64,000 nucleotides of DNA from positions 186,001-250,000 of the forward strand of contig NZ_JACDTZ010000001.1 in NCBI RefSeq assembly GCF_013978595.1, given 5' to 3'. This document shows positions 37,914 to 46,917 of the stretch, piece by piece (within the stretch, counting starts at the first letter, position 1; each line of letters opens with the position of its first letter). The stretch is from Corynebacterium haematomassiliense. GTDB taxonomy: Bacteria > Actinomycetota > Actinomycetes > Mycobacteriales > Mycobacteriaceae. The position numbers and the translations under genes are program-made. The notes under the pieces were generated by a model, which did no database searches, had not been told where the DNA came from, and was given only the letters and a program-made list of their open reading frames with translations.

Positions 37914-40900
37914 TATCGGTTAACAGCCCACATATGGGCATATCTTCCGCCTGCGGAGATGAGGTCCTCGTGGCAACCGTCTTCAATGATACGTCCTTCA
38001 TCAATCACGAGTATGCGGTCCGCCCGCGCGGCTGTGGCAAGGCGGTGCGCGACGACGACGGAGGTGCGCCCCGCCATCGCCTTGTCGGAGGCGTCGAGCA
38101 CAGCGCGTTCGGTGGCGGGGTCGAGGGTGGCCGTGGCTTCGTCGAGAAGCAGCACCGCGGGTGTGAGCATTTCGGCGCGGGCAAGCGCGATGATTTGGCG
38201 CTGCCCGGAGCTTAGGCCCCGGCCGCGTTCGCCGACGCGCGCGTTGAAGCCGCCGGGGATCGTGCCGATGACGCCGAGGGCACCGATGCGCTCCACCGCG
38301 GCCTGCACCTCGGCGTCCGTGGCTCCGGCGGCGCCGTAGGCGATGTTGTCTGCGACGGTGCCGGGGAAGAGGTAGGACTCCTGCGGCACCTGCGCGAGCG
38401 CGCGCCGCCACTCCGCGAGCGGGAACTCGGCGATGTTCGTCCCCGACGCGCGCACGGCACCTTCCACCGGGGCGTAGAAGCGGGCCAGCAGCTTGACGAC
38501 GGTCGACTTGCCCGCCCCCGTCGGACCAACGAGTGCCACGGTGGAGCCGGGCGAAAGGGACAAATCCATGCCGTCGATGACTGGCTCTGAATCCGGCGAG
38601 TAGCCGAAGGTGACGTCGTTAAGCGAAAGCTCCCCGGACGCGGCGGTGTGCGCACCGGGGCGGGTGCCGGTGTCGGGGACGGTGGTGCGCTCGTCGAGCA
38701 GTTCGCGGATGCGGTCGAAGCTGACGGTGGCTTGCTGCCAGGAGTCGAAGATTTGGCCGAGCTGCTGGATCGGGCCGTAGAGCTGGCTCAAATACATGGT
38801 GAACGCGACGAGCACACCGACCGACAGCGTGCCGTCCGCGATGCGGGTGGCGCCGACGCCGATGATCACCGCGGTCATGACCTGGGAGACGAACTGCATG
38901 CCGGGGAAGTACAGACCCACCAGGCGCACAGAGTTCATGCGGATGCGGCGGTATTCGTCGCTCATCTGAGCAAAGCGCGACTCGAAATGGTCTTGGGCGA
39001 GGTGGGTCTGGGTGACGCGGATGCCGCCGATGAGCTCCGCGAACTCGCCGTTGACCGCGGAGATCTGCGCACGCGCGGCGGCGTAGAAGCGCTTGGAGAA
39101 GTGCCGGAAGCCCCAGGTGGCCAGCGCGATGACGGGCACGGCGGCGAACGCGACGAGCGCGAGTTGGCCGTCGGTGGCCACCAGCATCACCGTCACGCCG
39201 GCAAGCGAGCCGACGGCGACGATGGCTTGGGCCAGCCCGGTTTGCAGGAAGCTGGACAGGGTGTCGATGTCCGTGGTCATGCGCGTCATGATCTTGCCGG
39301 ACAGGCGCGACTCGAAGTAGCTCAAGCCCAGCTGCTGCAGGTGGGCGTACGAGCGCAGGCGCAGGCCGTAGAGGAGGCGCTCGCCGGAGCGCGAGGACAG
39401 CACCGTCATCACGGTCATGGACGCCCACGCCACCGCCACCACACCGAGCGCGATCAGCCCGGTGTAGATCAGGCTGGCCTGGTCCGAGTTAGCGATGCCG
39501 CGGTCCACGGCCGCGCGCACGAGGGTGGGAAACGCGAGGTCCGCCAGCACGCCGACCACCAGCAGCGCCACGGTGCCGGCGATGAGCCAGCGCACCGCGC
39601 GGAACAGGTCGCGCACGTGGAAGTCGCTGGATGGGGTGCGAAGCTGCTCCAGGCGCTCGGCGCTCAAATCCGGCTGCTCGGTGGCCTCCGGGAGTTTCTC
39701 CACCCGGGCGAGCAGCTCCGGGGTGGCGTTGACCGTGGACGCGCGACCGGTGGTGGGCACGATCACGCGCTCGCGCTCGGGCTCGGTGACCTCGGGCCAC
39801 AGCTCGGCGCGCGTCGGGGCCGCGGGCAGCTCCGTCGGGGTGTCCGCAGACATGGTGGCGAGGTACTCCGGGCTTTCCATGATCTCATCGCGGGGGCCAC
39901 ACTTGACGACGGCTCCGCCGCGCACCACCGCAACCTGATCTGCGTGGTCCACGGTGGACTGACGGTGCGCGACGGTGAGCACCGCGACGTCTGTGAGCTC
40001 CTCGCGCAGGTTGCCCAGGATGCGGGATTCGGTGACGGCGTCGATGGCGCTGGTGGCGTCGTCGAGCACGAGCACCTCCGGCTTCGCCATGAGCGCGCGG
40101 GCTAGCGCGATGCGTTGGCGCTGCCCGCCGGACAGCGTCAGGCCGCGCTCGCCGACTTCGGTGTCGTAGCCGTCGGGCAGGCGCTCGATGAACTCGTCGG
40201 CGCAGGCCAGGCGCGCTGCCTCGCTCACAGCGGCGTCGAGCTGATCCGGCGGGAGGTGAGTACCCATGGCAATGTTTTCGCGCACGGAGGAGGAGAACAA
40301 AAACGCCTCGTCGAACACGCACAGGACCTTCTGGCGCAGCGCGGCGGGGGAGGCGGAGCCGTTGAGAAGCTCCACGCTCCCGGAATCCGGCTGGTAGAAG
40401 CCGCCCGCGAGCTGGACAGCCATGGTTTTGCCCGCGCCGGGCGGGCCGACGAGCGCGACCGTTTCGCCCGAGCGGACGGTGAGGGTGAAGCCGTTGAGGA
40501 CGGGGTTGCCGCCGGTGGAAAAGTGCACGTCGTTGAAGCGCAGGCCGCTCCCGGTCGCGGGGGCTGCGGCGGGTTCGGTGGCGGGGGCGAGCTTGAGCAC
40601 ATCGTCGAGGCGGTCGAAGGAGCTCATGCCCATCTGCAGGCGCACGTACTGGTTGGTCAGCATGGACATCATCGACGTCATGGAGGTCAAATACGCCGTG
40701 AACGCCACGAACTGGCCGATGGTGATCTGCCCGCGGATGGCCAGCATGCCGCCGGCGATGATGGTGACCACGAGTGCCACCTTGGGCAGCTGGGAGAGCA
40801 CCGGCTGGAAGCGCGCCGTGAGCTTCGCCGCGCGCATCTTCACCGCGTAGAGGTGGCGGCCAAGCTGATCCAGCTGGTCGATCTCGCGCTGCTCCTGGCC

Positions 40901-41440
40901 GAACGCTTTGACCACGCGCACGCCGGAGACGGTCTGCTCGACGTGCTCCGCCAGCTCCGCCGTGGCGTGCTGGTTCACCCACGTGGCGGCGTAGAGCGTC
41001 TTGCGCGAGCGGTTGGCCTCCCAGAGGATCAGCGGCAACAGCGCAAGCGACATCAGGGTCAGCGGGATGTCCATCCACAGCATCACCGCAAGGGTGAGCG
41101 CGAGCTGCACCACACGCGTGAGCAGCATGGGCAGGTTGGCCAACACCATGTGGTACTGGTTCAGGTCCGAAATGGAGCGCGAGACGATCTGCCCGGTGAC
41201 GATCGTGTCCTGGCCCGGCCCGTCCAGGCGGTGCAGCGTGCGCAGGATTTCGGTGCGCAGCCAGTGCTGGGAGCTGGATGCCAGCCGGCCCGACGTGACG
41301 CGGCGGGTGAAGCTTAACGCGTAGGTGGCCGCGGCGACGGCGACCATCGCCCACGCGGTGCGCGTCACCGATCCTTCCGCGTTGCCGGTGGCGATGTCCA
41401 CCGCGTGGCCGGTCAGCGCCGGCACCGCCGTCTGGAACAC
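37913..41440 (-). CDS. Fused heterodimer-type ABC exporter (TMD-NBD-TMD-NBD)
   Basis: This very long protein (at least 1175 residues) joins two ABC exporter half-transporters, probably for a lipid, peptide or drug. NBD1 has Walker A GPPGAGKT, signature LSGGQRQ and a Walker B ending in Asp (VLDDATS). NBD2 has GPTGAGKST, an altered signature LSSGQRQ and a normal Walker B glutamate (LLDEATA). One ATP site is therefore canonical and one degenerate, as in heterodimeric exporters. The GTG at 41440 is the first standard start but falls inside the first membrane segment; in-frame sequence upstream (LLTRSLRANRPAAVAAF) completes that segment and can only be reached from a CTG at 41512. Confidence 0.88.
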   Translation of the reverse strand: MFQTAVPALTGHAVDIATGNAEGSVTRTAWAMVAVAAATYALSFTRRVTSGRLASSSQHWLRTEILRTLHRLDGPGQDTIVTGQIVSRSISDLNQYHMVLANLPMLLTRVVQLALTLAVMLWMDIPLTLMSLALLPLILWEANRSRKTLYAATWVNQHATAELAEHVEQTVSGVRVVKAFGQEQREIDQLDQLGRHLYAVKMRAAKLTARFQPVLSQLPKVALVVTIIAGGMLAIRGQITIGQFVAFTAYLTSMTSMMSMLTNQYVRLQMGMSSFDRLDDVLKLAPATEPAAAPATGSGLRFNDVHFSTGGNPVLNGFTLTVRSGETVALVGPPGAGKTMAVQLAGGFYQPDSGSVELLNGSASPAALRQKVLCVFDEAFLFSSSVRENIAMGTHLPPDQLDAAVSEAARLACADEFIERLPDGYDTEVGERGLTLSGGQRQRIALARALMAKPEVLVLDDATSAIDAVTESRILGNLREELTDVAVLTVAHRQSTVDHADQVAVVRGGAVVKCGPRDEIMESPEYLATMSADTPTELPAAPTRAELWPEVTEPERERVIVPTTGRASTVNATPELLARVEKLPEATEQPDLSAERLEQLRTPSSDFHVRDLFRAVRWLIAGTVALLVVGVLADLAFPTLVRAAVDRGIANSDQASLIYTGLIALGVVAVAWASMTVMTVLSSRSGERLLYGLRLRSYAHLQQLGLSYFESRLSGKIMTRMTTDIDTLSSFLQTGLAQAIVAVGSLAGVTVMLVATDGQLALVAFAAVPVIALATWGFRHFSKRFYAAARAQISAVNGEFAELIGGIRVTQTHLAQDHFESRFAQMSDEYRRIRMNSVRLVGLYFPGMQFVSQVMTAVIIGVGATRIADGTLSVGVLVAFTMYLSQLYGPIQQLGQIFDSWQQATVSFDRIRELLDERTTVPDTGTRPGAHTAASGELSLNDVTFGYSPDSEPVIDGMDLSLSPGSTVALVGPTGAGKSTVVKLLARFYAPVEGAVRASGTNIAEFPLAEWRRALAQVPQESYLFPGTVADNIAYGAAGATDAEVQAAVERIGALGVIGTIPGGFNARVGERGRGLSSGQRQIIALARAEMLTPAVLLLDEATATLDPATERAVLDASDKAMAGRTSVVVAHRLATAARADRILVIDEGRIIEDGCHEDLISAGGRYAHMWAVNR

Positions 41441-41516
41441 GGCGGCGAGCGTGGCGGCGGCAAAGGCGGCGACGGCTGCGGGCCGGTTGGCGCGAAGGGA
41501 TCTGGTGAGCAGGGGG

Positions 41517-42386
41517 TTAATTGTTGTCGCCGTCCTTGTCCTCGTCCTTGAACTGGCGCAGGATCCAAGCGGCGAAGTCCTTCGGGTTCAGGCTCAGGCC
41601 CTTGCCGTCTTCTTCGTCGGTGTCTCTGTCCGGCAGCGGGGTGGCAAAACCGGCCGGCACAGCGCCGAGGCCGGACTGGACGTTGCCGATCACGCCGTCG
41701 GCCAGCTTGCGGTTGGCGGTGGTGCCGGCGACCGCGCCGATGCCCAGTGGCATGAGCTTGCCCAGCCACGCGCGACGCTGGGACTTGCGCATGGAGCGCA
41801 TGGCGATGCGCTGCAGCACGTTGTTGGTGTTGGACAGGGTCGGGCCGGAGAATTTGGTCAGGGTGGACTTGCCGGGGATCTTGCCGGCGTCGTCGCCAAG
41901 CATGGCGTCCACAATCGCCAGGCCCTTCGCGCCCATCAGCAGCGAGAGCACGAGCGCGCGGCGGCGCTCCGGGTCCTCGATGTCCTCGCCGCGTAGGTAG
42001 GCGGATGCCACGGCGTAGAACGCGGCGAGGTCCAAAAACAGCACAGATTCGCCCGCCACTGCGGCCGCGCCGGTAAACAGGCCGATGCCGGGCACGGCGG
42101 CTGCGGCACCCACGCCCGCGCCGGTGCCGGTGACGGTGTTTTTCAGGTGCTCGTCCATAAGATTCTGAATCTCCGCAGGCGTGGCCTCCGGGTTCTGGCG
42201 GCGCAGCCAGTTCACGTAGGTGCGGATGGTGGAGGTCTGCATCTGAACAGCCTTATCCACCGCGCCGATAAACGCGCGCCCCAGCGGGCCGGCGTCCTTT
42301 TCTAACTGCGTCGGGTCTTCGCGCAGCGCTTCCTCGATCTCTTGACGGACGGCGAGGTCCTGGTTCTTTTTCTTGTTGCCAAACAT
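41517..42386 (-). CDS. Conserved hypothetical membrane-associated protein
   Basis: This 289-residue protein begins with a charged region, has a hydrophobic centre (GAGVGAAAAVPGIGLFTGAAAVAGE and FLDLAAFYAVASAYL) and an acidic C-terminal tail rich in Asp. The central part resembles EcsC-like proteins, which is only a weak similarity. The ATG at 42386 has a GAAAGAG binding site. The ABC exporter gene follows directly, so the two are probably cotranscribed and may share a function. Confidence 0.7.
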   Translation of the reverse strand: MFGNKKKNQDLAVRQEIEEALREDPTQLEKDAGPLGRAFIGAVDKAVQMQTSTIRTYVNWLRRQNPEATPAEIQNLMDEHLKNTVTGTGAGVGAAAAVPGIGLFTGAAAVAGESVLFLDLAAFYAVASAYLRGEDIEDPERRRALVLSLLMGAKGLAIVDAMLGDDAGKIPGKSTLTKFSGPTLSNTNNVLQRIAMRSMRKSQRRAWLGKLMPLGIGAVAGTTANRKLADGVIGNVQSGLGAVPAGFATPLPDRDTDEEDGKGLSLNPKDFAAWILRQFKDEDKDGDNN

Positions 42387-42467
42387 CGTGTGCTCTTTCG
42401 TTAATGGTCTGATTTACGTCGGTCAAGCATAGTTGGACTTCGCGCGCATCCGTCTACGCTTGAAACC

Positions 42468-44051
42468 ATGACTGCCGCCGAGCACCCTGTCGCAGACACC
42501 ACCGCGGGCAAGGTCCGCGGCGTGGTGGATGCGCGTTCCGGCATGCGCACCTGGCGCGGCGTGCCGTTCGGCGCCTCCACCGCGAGTACGGGCCGGTTCC
42601 GCGCCCCGCAGCCGGCGCAGAAGTGGCAGGGGCTTTACGACGCCTCACGGTTCGCCCCGCCCGCCATGCAGGGCACCTTCGGCTGGCGCGACGCCGTCAT
42701 CGGCACCGAGGACTGTCTGACCTTGGACATCGTGCGCCCCGACACCGACGAGGAGCTGCCGGTGGTGGTCTACTTCCACGGCGGCACCTTTGTCACCGGC
42801 GCCAGCAACGAGAAGGTGCTCCAGGGGCATTTGCTTGCCGACGCCACGCAGGTCGTCTACGTCTCCGTGAACTTCCGCCTTGGCGTGCTGGGGTATTTGG
42901 ACTTCCGCTCGCTCGGCCACGACTGCGTGGCCACGCCCGCGCTTTTGGACCAGATCCTTGCGCTGGAGTGGGTGCGCGCGAACATCACCAACTTCGGCGG
43001 GGATCCGAACCGGGTGACCATCATGGGCGAATCCGCCGGCGGGGCGGCCGTCGTGCACCTGATGTGCTCGCCCTCGGCACACGGGCTGTTCCACGGCGCG
43101 GTGGCCCAATCCCCGCCGCCGGCCAGCGTGCATTCGCGCCTGCAGGCGGCCATGTGGGTGCGCGAACTGGTCAACCGGATGGGCCTGCCGCGCACGACCA
43201 CGCTCGCCGATCTGCGCGAGACCAGCGCCGAGGAACTCGTGCGCGCCGGGCAATCCATGCTGTTGAACACCAAGGAACTGGTGCAGCTGAACACCAGCTT
43301 CATGCCCACCGTGGACGGGGAGACGCTCACCGCGCACCCCATCGACACCTTCGAGGCGGGCGAGCAGGCAGCGGTGCCGCTGATCGTGGGCACCAACTCG
43401 GACGAGGCGAGTTTTGCCAAGGCGATCTACCAAACCACGAAGACTCGCCAGCGGGCGGCGCGCCGGGCGCTGGAGGCGTTCGACCCGGACAACGCCCAGT
43501 CGGTACTGCGCGCCTACGACTACGCCGGGGAGCGCGGCGACTATGCCGACCTCATCGCGGATGCAGTGTTCTGGGCGCCGACGGTGATCCTGGCCACCGC
43601 ACACCGCAGGAAGGCGAGCACGTGGATGTACCGCTTCGACCACGCGTCTGCCGCGATGCGCATGCTGGGCTTGGGCGCGATGCACACCGCCGATCTGGGC
43701 GCGGTGTTCGGCGAACCGAACGCCACGAAGGCCTCGCGCTGGGACGTCTTCGGCGGATCTGAGGCGTTCACTGAGGTCAGCCGGGTGATGCAGCACCACT
43801 GGGGGCAGTTCTTCCACACCGGCGCGCCGGGCGAGGAGTGGCCGGTCTACGGCTTCCGTGCCGACGACAGGCCGGGCCGCGCGACGGCCGTGTTCGACGC
43901 CGGCATGCGGGTGGAGTGGGACCCGAAGGCGTCGCAGCGCAGGGCGTGGGAGGGCTTTGACATGCGCGAGTGGGGCATCCACCGCCAGGACCTGATGGAT
44001 TCGGCCGCATCGCTGCTCGGTGCCGCCCATCCGTCCTGGGGCGACAGCTAA
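42468..44051 (+). CDS. Type B carboxylesterase
   Basis: This 527-residue alpha/beta hydrolase cleaves carboxylic esters. It has the oxyanion-hole motif YFHGGTF (residues 102-108), the EDCLTLDI stretch and the nucleophile elbow GESAGG with Ser189; the acid and histidine (GAMHTADL region) are in the expected order. There is no signal peptide, so it is cytoplasmic. The natural substrate is unknown. TACGCT (42455-42460) lies 7 bases before the ATG, without a binding site. Confidence 0.92.
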   Translation: MTAAEHPVADTTAGKVRGVVDARSGMRTWRGVPFGASTASTGRFRAPQPAQKWQGLYDASRFAPPAMQGTFGWRDAVIGTEDCLTLDIVRPDTDEELPVVVYFHGGTFVTGASNEKVLQGHLLADATQVVYVSVNFRLGVLGYLDFRSLGHDCVATPALLDQILALEWVRANITNFGGDPNRVTIMGESAGGAAVVHLMCSPSAHGLFHGAVAQSPPPASVHSRLQAAMWVRELVNRMGLPRTTTLADLRETSAEELVRAGQSMLLNTKELVQLNTSFMPTVDGETLTAHPIDTFEAGEQAAVPLIVGTNSDEASFAKAIYQTTKTRQRAARRALEAFDPDNAQSVLRAYDYAGERGDYADLIADAVFWAPTVILATAHRRKASTWMYRFDHASAAMRMLGLGAMHTADLGAVFGEPNATKASRWDVFGGSEAFTEVSRVMQHHWGQFFHTGAPGEEWPVYGFRADDRPGRATAVFDAGMRVEWDPKASQRRAWEGFDMREWGIHRQDLMDSAASLLGAAHPSWGDS

Positions 44052-44142
44052 CCCCGCGGTGAGAGGGAAATGCCACGCATGCGTAAGCATTCGTGGCTAG
44101 GCTTGTGCCCGTTGTGGCCGAGCTTGGGAAGGAACCACCGAC

Positions 44143-45021
44143 ATGAGCTTTTTCGAGGACATCGCAGCGGCGCTCGACCGCGAAGGCATCGAGTCCCGCG
44201 TGGGGGGCGACACCATGTTCGTGCCCATGACGGCGGCGCTGGAGATCCAGTTCGTGGAGATCGATCCGCACTTGCCGGCCGCCAACGTCTACATCGCGGC
44301 CGCGGACGTGGACGAGGACGACGAGGACTTCGAGGCCGTGCTGGTAGCCGTGGTGTTCTCCGTGGAGGACGCCGTGGCCGCGGTGGCGGAGCACATGGCC
44401 ACCGACCAGGTGATCACCGTGCTGCGCGACCTGCTGGAGGGCACCGACGAGCGCATCGGCGACCTGGAGTTCTTCCAGGACCACTTGAACCCGCAGCAGG
44501 TGCGCGCCGAGGTGGGCGAGAACGCAGAGCTTTTGGTCACCATCGACACCGTCGAGGGCACCCCGCACGCCAAGGTCACCTTTATCGCGCTTCCGGACGA
44601 TTACGACGACGTGCTCGACGACGCCGAGGGCGAGCTCTGGGAGTCCGACGGCGACGCGGAGCTGACCGAGGAGGACCGCGCCCGCCTCTTCGACGCCATC
44701 CACGACGAGGCCCTCATCGACGCCGAGCGGCTCGAGCTGGGCAGCTTCACGGACTTTGACAGGCTTTTCGACGTGCTCTCGCTCGCCGCCGACCAGGCCG
44801 AGGACTGGGAATCGCAGCTGCTGCCCGTGGACGACGAGTTCGACGAGCCGGAGGTCTACGACCTGTTCGGCCAGGACGACGAGGACGAAGACGACACCCT
44901 CGCCGACGATGACGACGTCGACTACGACGATGATGAGGACCTCGACGACGAAGACGACGACGAGGATAACGGTCTCCCTGGCATCGACGAGGACGACAGC
45001 AGCGACGCCGCCCGCGGCTAG
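44143..45021 (+). CDS. Acidic hypothetical protein (possible YbjN-like domain)
   Basis: This 292-residue protein has an N-terminal part of about 150 residues with alternating helices and strands, reminiscent of YbjN/type III chaperone-like domains, and a C-terminus made almost only of Asp and Glu (residues 245-292). A GGAAGGAACC site precedes the ATG, and TAGGCT (44099-44104) is a candidate -10 hexamer. Its stop overlaps that of the convergent gene by 3 bases. I do not recognise a function. Confidence 0.78.
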   Translation: MSFFEDIAAALDREGIESRVGGDTMFVPMTAALEIQFVEIDPHLPAANVYIAAADVDEDDEDFEAVLVAVVFSVEDAVAAVAEHMATDQVITVLRDLLEGTDERIGDLEFFQDHLNPQQVRAEVGENAELLVTIDTVEGTPHAKVTFIALPDDYDDVLDDAEGELWESDGDAELTEEDRARLFDAIHDEALIDAERLELGSFTDFDRLFDVLSLAADQAEDWESQLLPVDDEFDEPEVYDLFGQDDEDEDDTLADDDDVDYDDDEDLDDEDDDEDNGLPGIDEDDSSDAARG

Positions 45022-45542
45022 GCCGCGCTGAGCCCCTCGAACATCGACGACGGCGACGCGACCGGGGTGAACGTGCCGTCGACGAGCCAGACGTAGTTCG
45101 CCGTGCGCGTGCCGGCCAGTTCGTGCACCGCGTGCGCGCAGTCTTCTGGAATCAGCGCGCGCACCCACGCTTCGGTGAGCACGGTGTCAACCACGCTGCC
45201 GGTGGTGTCGGCGATGCGGACCTCGACCAGGTACGCCGGGATTTGGTCGCCTCCGTACCCCTGTATCCGGGCCCGCGCCCGTGGACCGACCCTGCGCCGT
45301 GTCACAGCCAACGTCAGCTGAGGTCCGTTGGCCACCCGCGGTAGGGTGAGCACCGGCGGGCGCCACGTGGCGGTGGGGCGGGACAGGGAACGCGGGTGGT
45401 GCATGACGGCCTGGGCGGACTCGATGATCGCGGGGTGGCGCTCGCGGATCTCCTCGGCAAGGGCCTCCGGGGTGTAGGCGGGGGAGTGGGACTTCTCAAT
45501 TCGGCTGACGCTACGCAGCGGATTCTTCGTGTTGAACTTCAT
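45018..45542 (-). CDS. Hypothetical protein
   Basis: This 174-residue protein has no signal peptide or membrane segment and no domain that I recognise. It is Arg-rich in the middle (TRRRVGPRARARIQGYGG) and contains one cysteine. I choose the ATG at 45542, because TAGTGT lies 7 bases upstream (45550-45555), in the leaderless layout. It is divergent from the MFS transporter gene, with the operator-like palindrome between them. Confidence 0.68.
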   Translation of the reverse strand: MKFNTKNPLRSVSRIEKSHSPAYTPEALAEEIRERHPAIIESAQAVMHHPRSLSRPTATWRPPVLTLPRVANGPQLTLAVTRRRVGPRARARIQGYGGDQIPAYLVEVRIADTTGSVVDTVLTEAWVRALIPEDCAHAVHELAGTRTANYVWLVDGTFTPVASPSSMFEGLSAA

Positions 45543-45644
45543 GGCGAACACACTACGAATAGTCTCCGACACCACAGCCCACCCGTTCGAACACATGAAC
45601 GAAACGCACCCTGCTACCTGGGGTGATTTTGCTTTGTGGAAATT

Positions 45645-45689
45645 ATTTGCCACATTGGCAAATCGGAACACCCCACCCGCCGATATACT
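45645..45689 (+). promoter_or_regulatory. Promoter and operator-like palindrome of the uriT-uriH-like operon
   Basis: A perfect 8-bp inverted repeat with 3-base spacer (ATTTGCCA at 45645-45652 and TGGCAAAT at 45656-45663) lies at the expected -35 position of a TATACT -10 hexamer (45684-45689), 10 bases before the ATG at 45700. A repressor bound here would block the promoter. No regulator gene is adjacent; LacI-type UriR controls related genes in C. glutamicum, but I cannot link its operator to this one. Confidence 0.6.
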
Positions 45690-45699
45690 CTAACCAGCA

Positions 45700-46917
45700 A
45701 TGAACGCCGACAACTCAACACAACACACAACCCAGCAAGCACCCCGCACTCAACCGAAGATCCCGCGCACGATCTGGGTCCTTGTCGGCGCCGCGTTCAT
45801 CATCGCCCTCGGCTACGGGCTCATCGCCCCGGTGCTCCCGCAGTTCGCGGGCAGCTTCGGGGTGTCCATGGCTGCCGCCGGCGCGGTGATCTCCATCTTC
45901 GCGTTGGCTCGGTTGTTGGGGGCGCCGGGGGCGGGCTGGCTCGTCGATAGGCTTGGCTCCCGTCCGATCTACCTCACGGGCCTGCTCATCGTCGCGGGTG
46001 CGACCTTCCTCGTCGCGTTTGTGAACGCGTACTGGCAGATCCTCGCGCTGCGGTTTATCGCGGGTTTCGGCTCGACCATGTTCACGCTGTCGGCCCAGGC
46101 GCTGATTGTGCGGGTGACGCACCCGAGCATCCGCGGGCGCGCCAACGCGCTGTACGCCTCGGCGTTTCTGGTGGGCAACGTCGTCGGCCCGATCATCGGC
46201 GCCGCGCTATCCTTCCTCGGCTTCCGCGCGCCGTTTGTCATTTACGGCCTCGCGGTCGCGGGCGCGGCGGTCGCCGTCGGCGCGCTGACCCAGCCAAAGC
46301 CGGGCTCCGACCCGCTGCCCGCAGCGAAGCCGAAGATGCGCGTGCGCCAGGCGTGGCACACCTCCACCTACAAGGCGCTGCTGGCCGCCGGGTTTACCAA
46401 CGGCTTTGTCAACATGGGCTCGCGCGTGGCCATCTTGCCGTTGTTCGCCGCGGCCGTCTTCGAGCGCGGGGGAGCGGCCGCCGGGTTTGCGCTGACCGCT
46501 TTCGCGTTCGGCATGGCGGTGACCCTGCAGTTCTCCGGCCGCCTCGCCGACAGCCTCGGCCGCCGCCCGATGGTCGCCGCGGGTCTTGCCACCTCAGGCG
46601 TGTTCACGGCACTCCTCGGTGGCGCCACCAGCTTCTGGCCGCTGGTGCTGCTCTCCGCCGCGGCCGGCATCGGCGCGGGCCTGATGAGCCCCGCCACCCA
46701 GGCCACGCTCGCGGACATCATCGGCAATGAGCGCTCTGGCGGTACAGTGCTGTCCGCGTACCAAATGACGCAGGACGCTGGCACCATTCTCGCGCCGGTG
46801 CTGCTCGGCGCCGTCGCGGAGGCCGCGGGCTTCCAGGCCGCGTTCGGCGTCTGCGGCGCGGTGTGCGCCACCACGCTTGTGATCTGGCTTGTTGCCGGGA
46901 AGGAAACGAAACCGTGA
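45700..46917 (+). CDS. MFS transporter, nucleoside (UriT-like) candidate
   Basis: This 405-residue protein is a 12-segment major facilitator with motif A between segments 2 and 3 (GWLVDRLGSRPIYL) and a second one near the middle (GRLADSLGRRPMV). Its stop overlaps the start of a nucleoside hydrolase gene by 4 bases. This pairing resembles uriT-uriH of C. glutamicum, which take up and split uridine, so nucleoside uptake is the best guess. Drug export would be an alternative from the sequence alone. Confidence 0.82.
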   Translation: MNADNSTQHTTQQAPRTQPKIPRTIWVLVGAAFIIALGYGLIAPVLPQFAGSFGVSMAAAGAVISIFALARLLGAPGAGWLVDRLGSRPIYLTGLLIVAGATFLVAFVNAYWQILALRFIAGFGSTMFTLSAQALIVRVTHPSIRGRANALYASAFLVGNVVGPIIGAALSFLGFRAPFVIYGLAVAGAAVAVGALTQPKPGSDPLPAAKPKMRVRQAWHTSTYKALLAAGFTNGFVNMGSRVAILPLFAAAVFERGGAAAGFALTAFAFGMAVTLQFSGRLADSLGRRPMVAAGLATSGVFTALLGGATSFWPLVLLSAAAGIGAGLMSPATQATLADIIGNERSGGTVLSAYQMTQDAGTILAPVLLGAVAEAAGFQAAFGVCGAVCATTLVIWLVAGKETKP

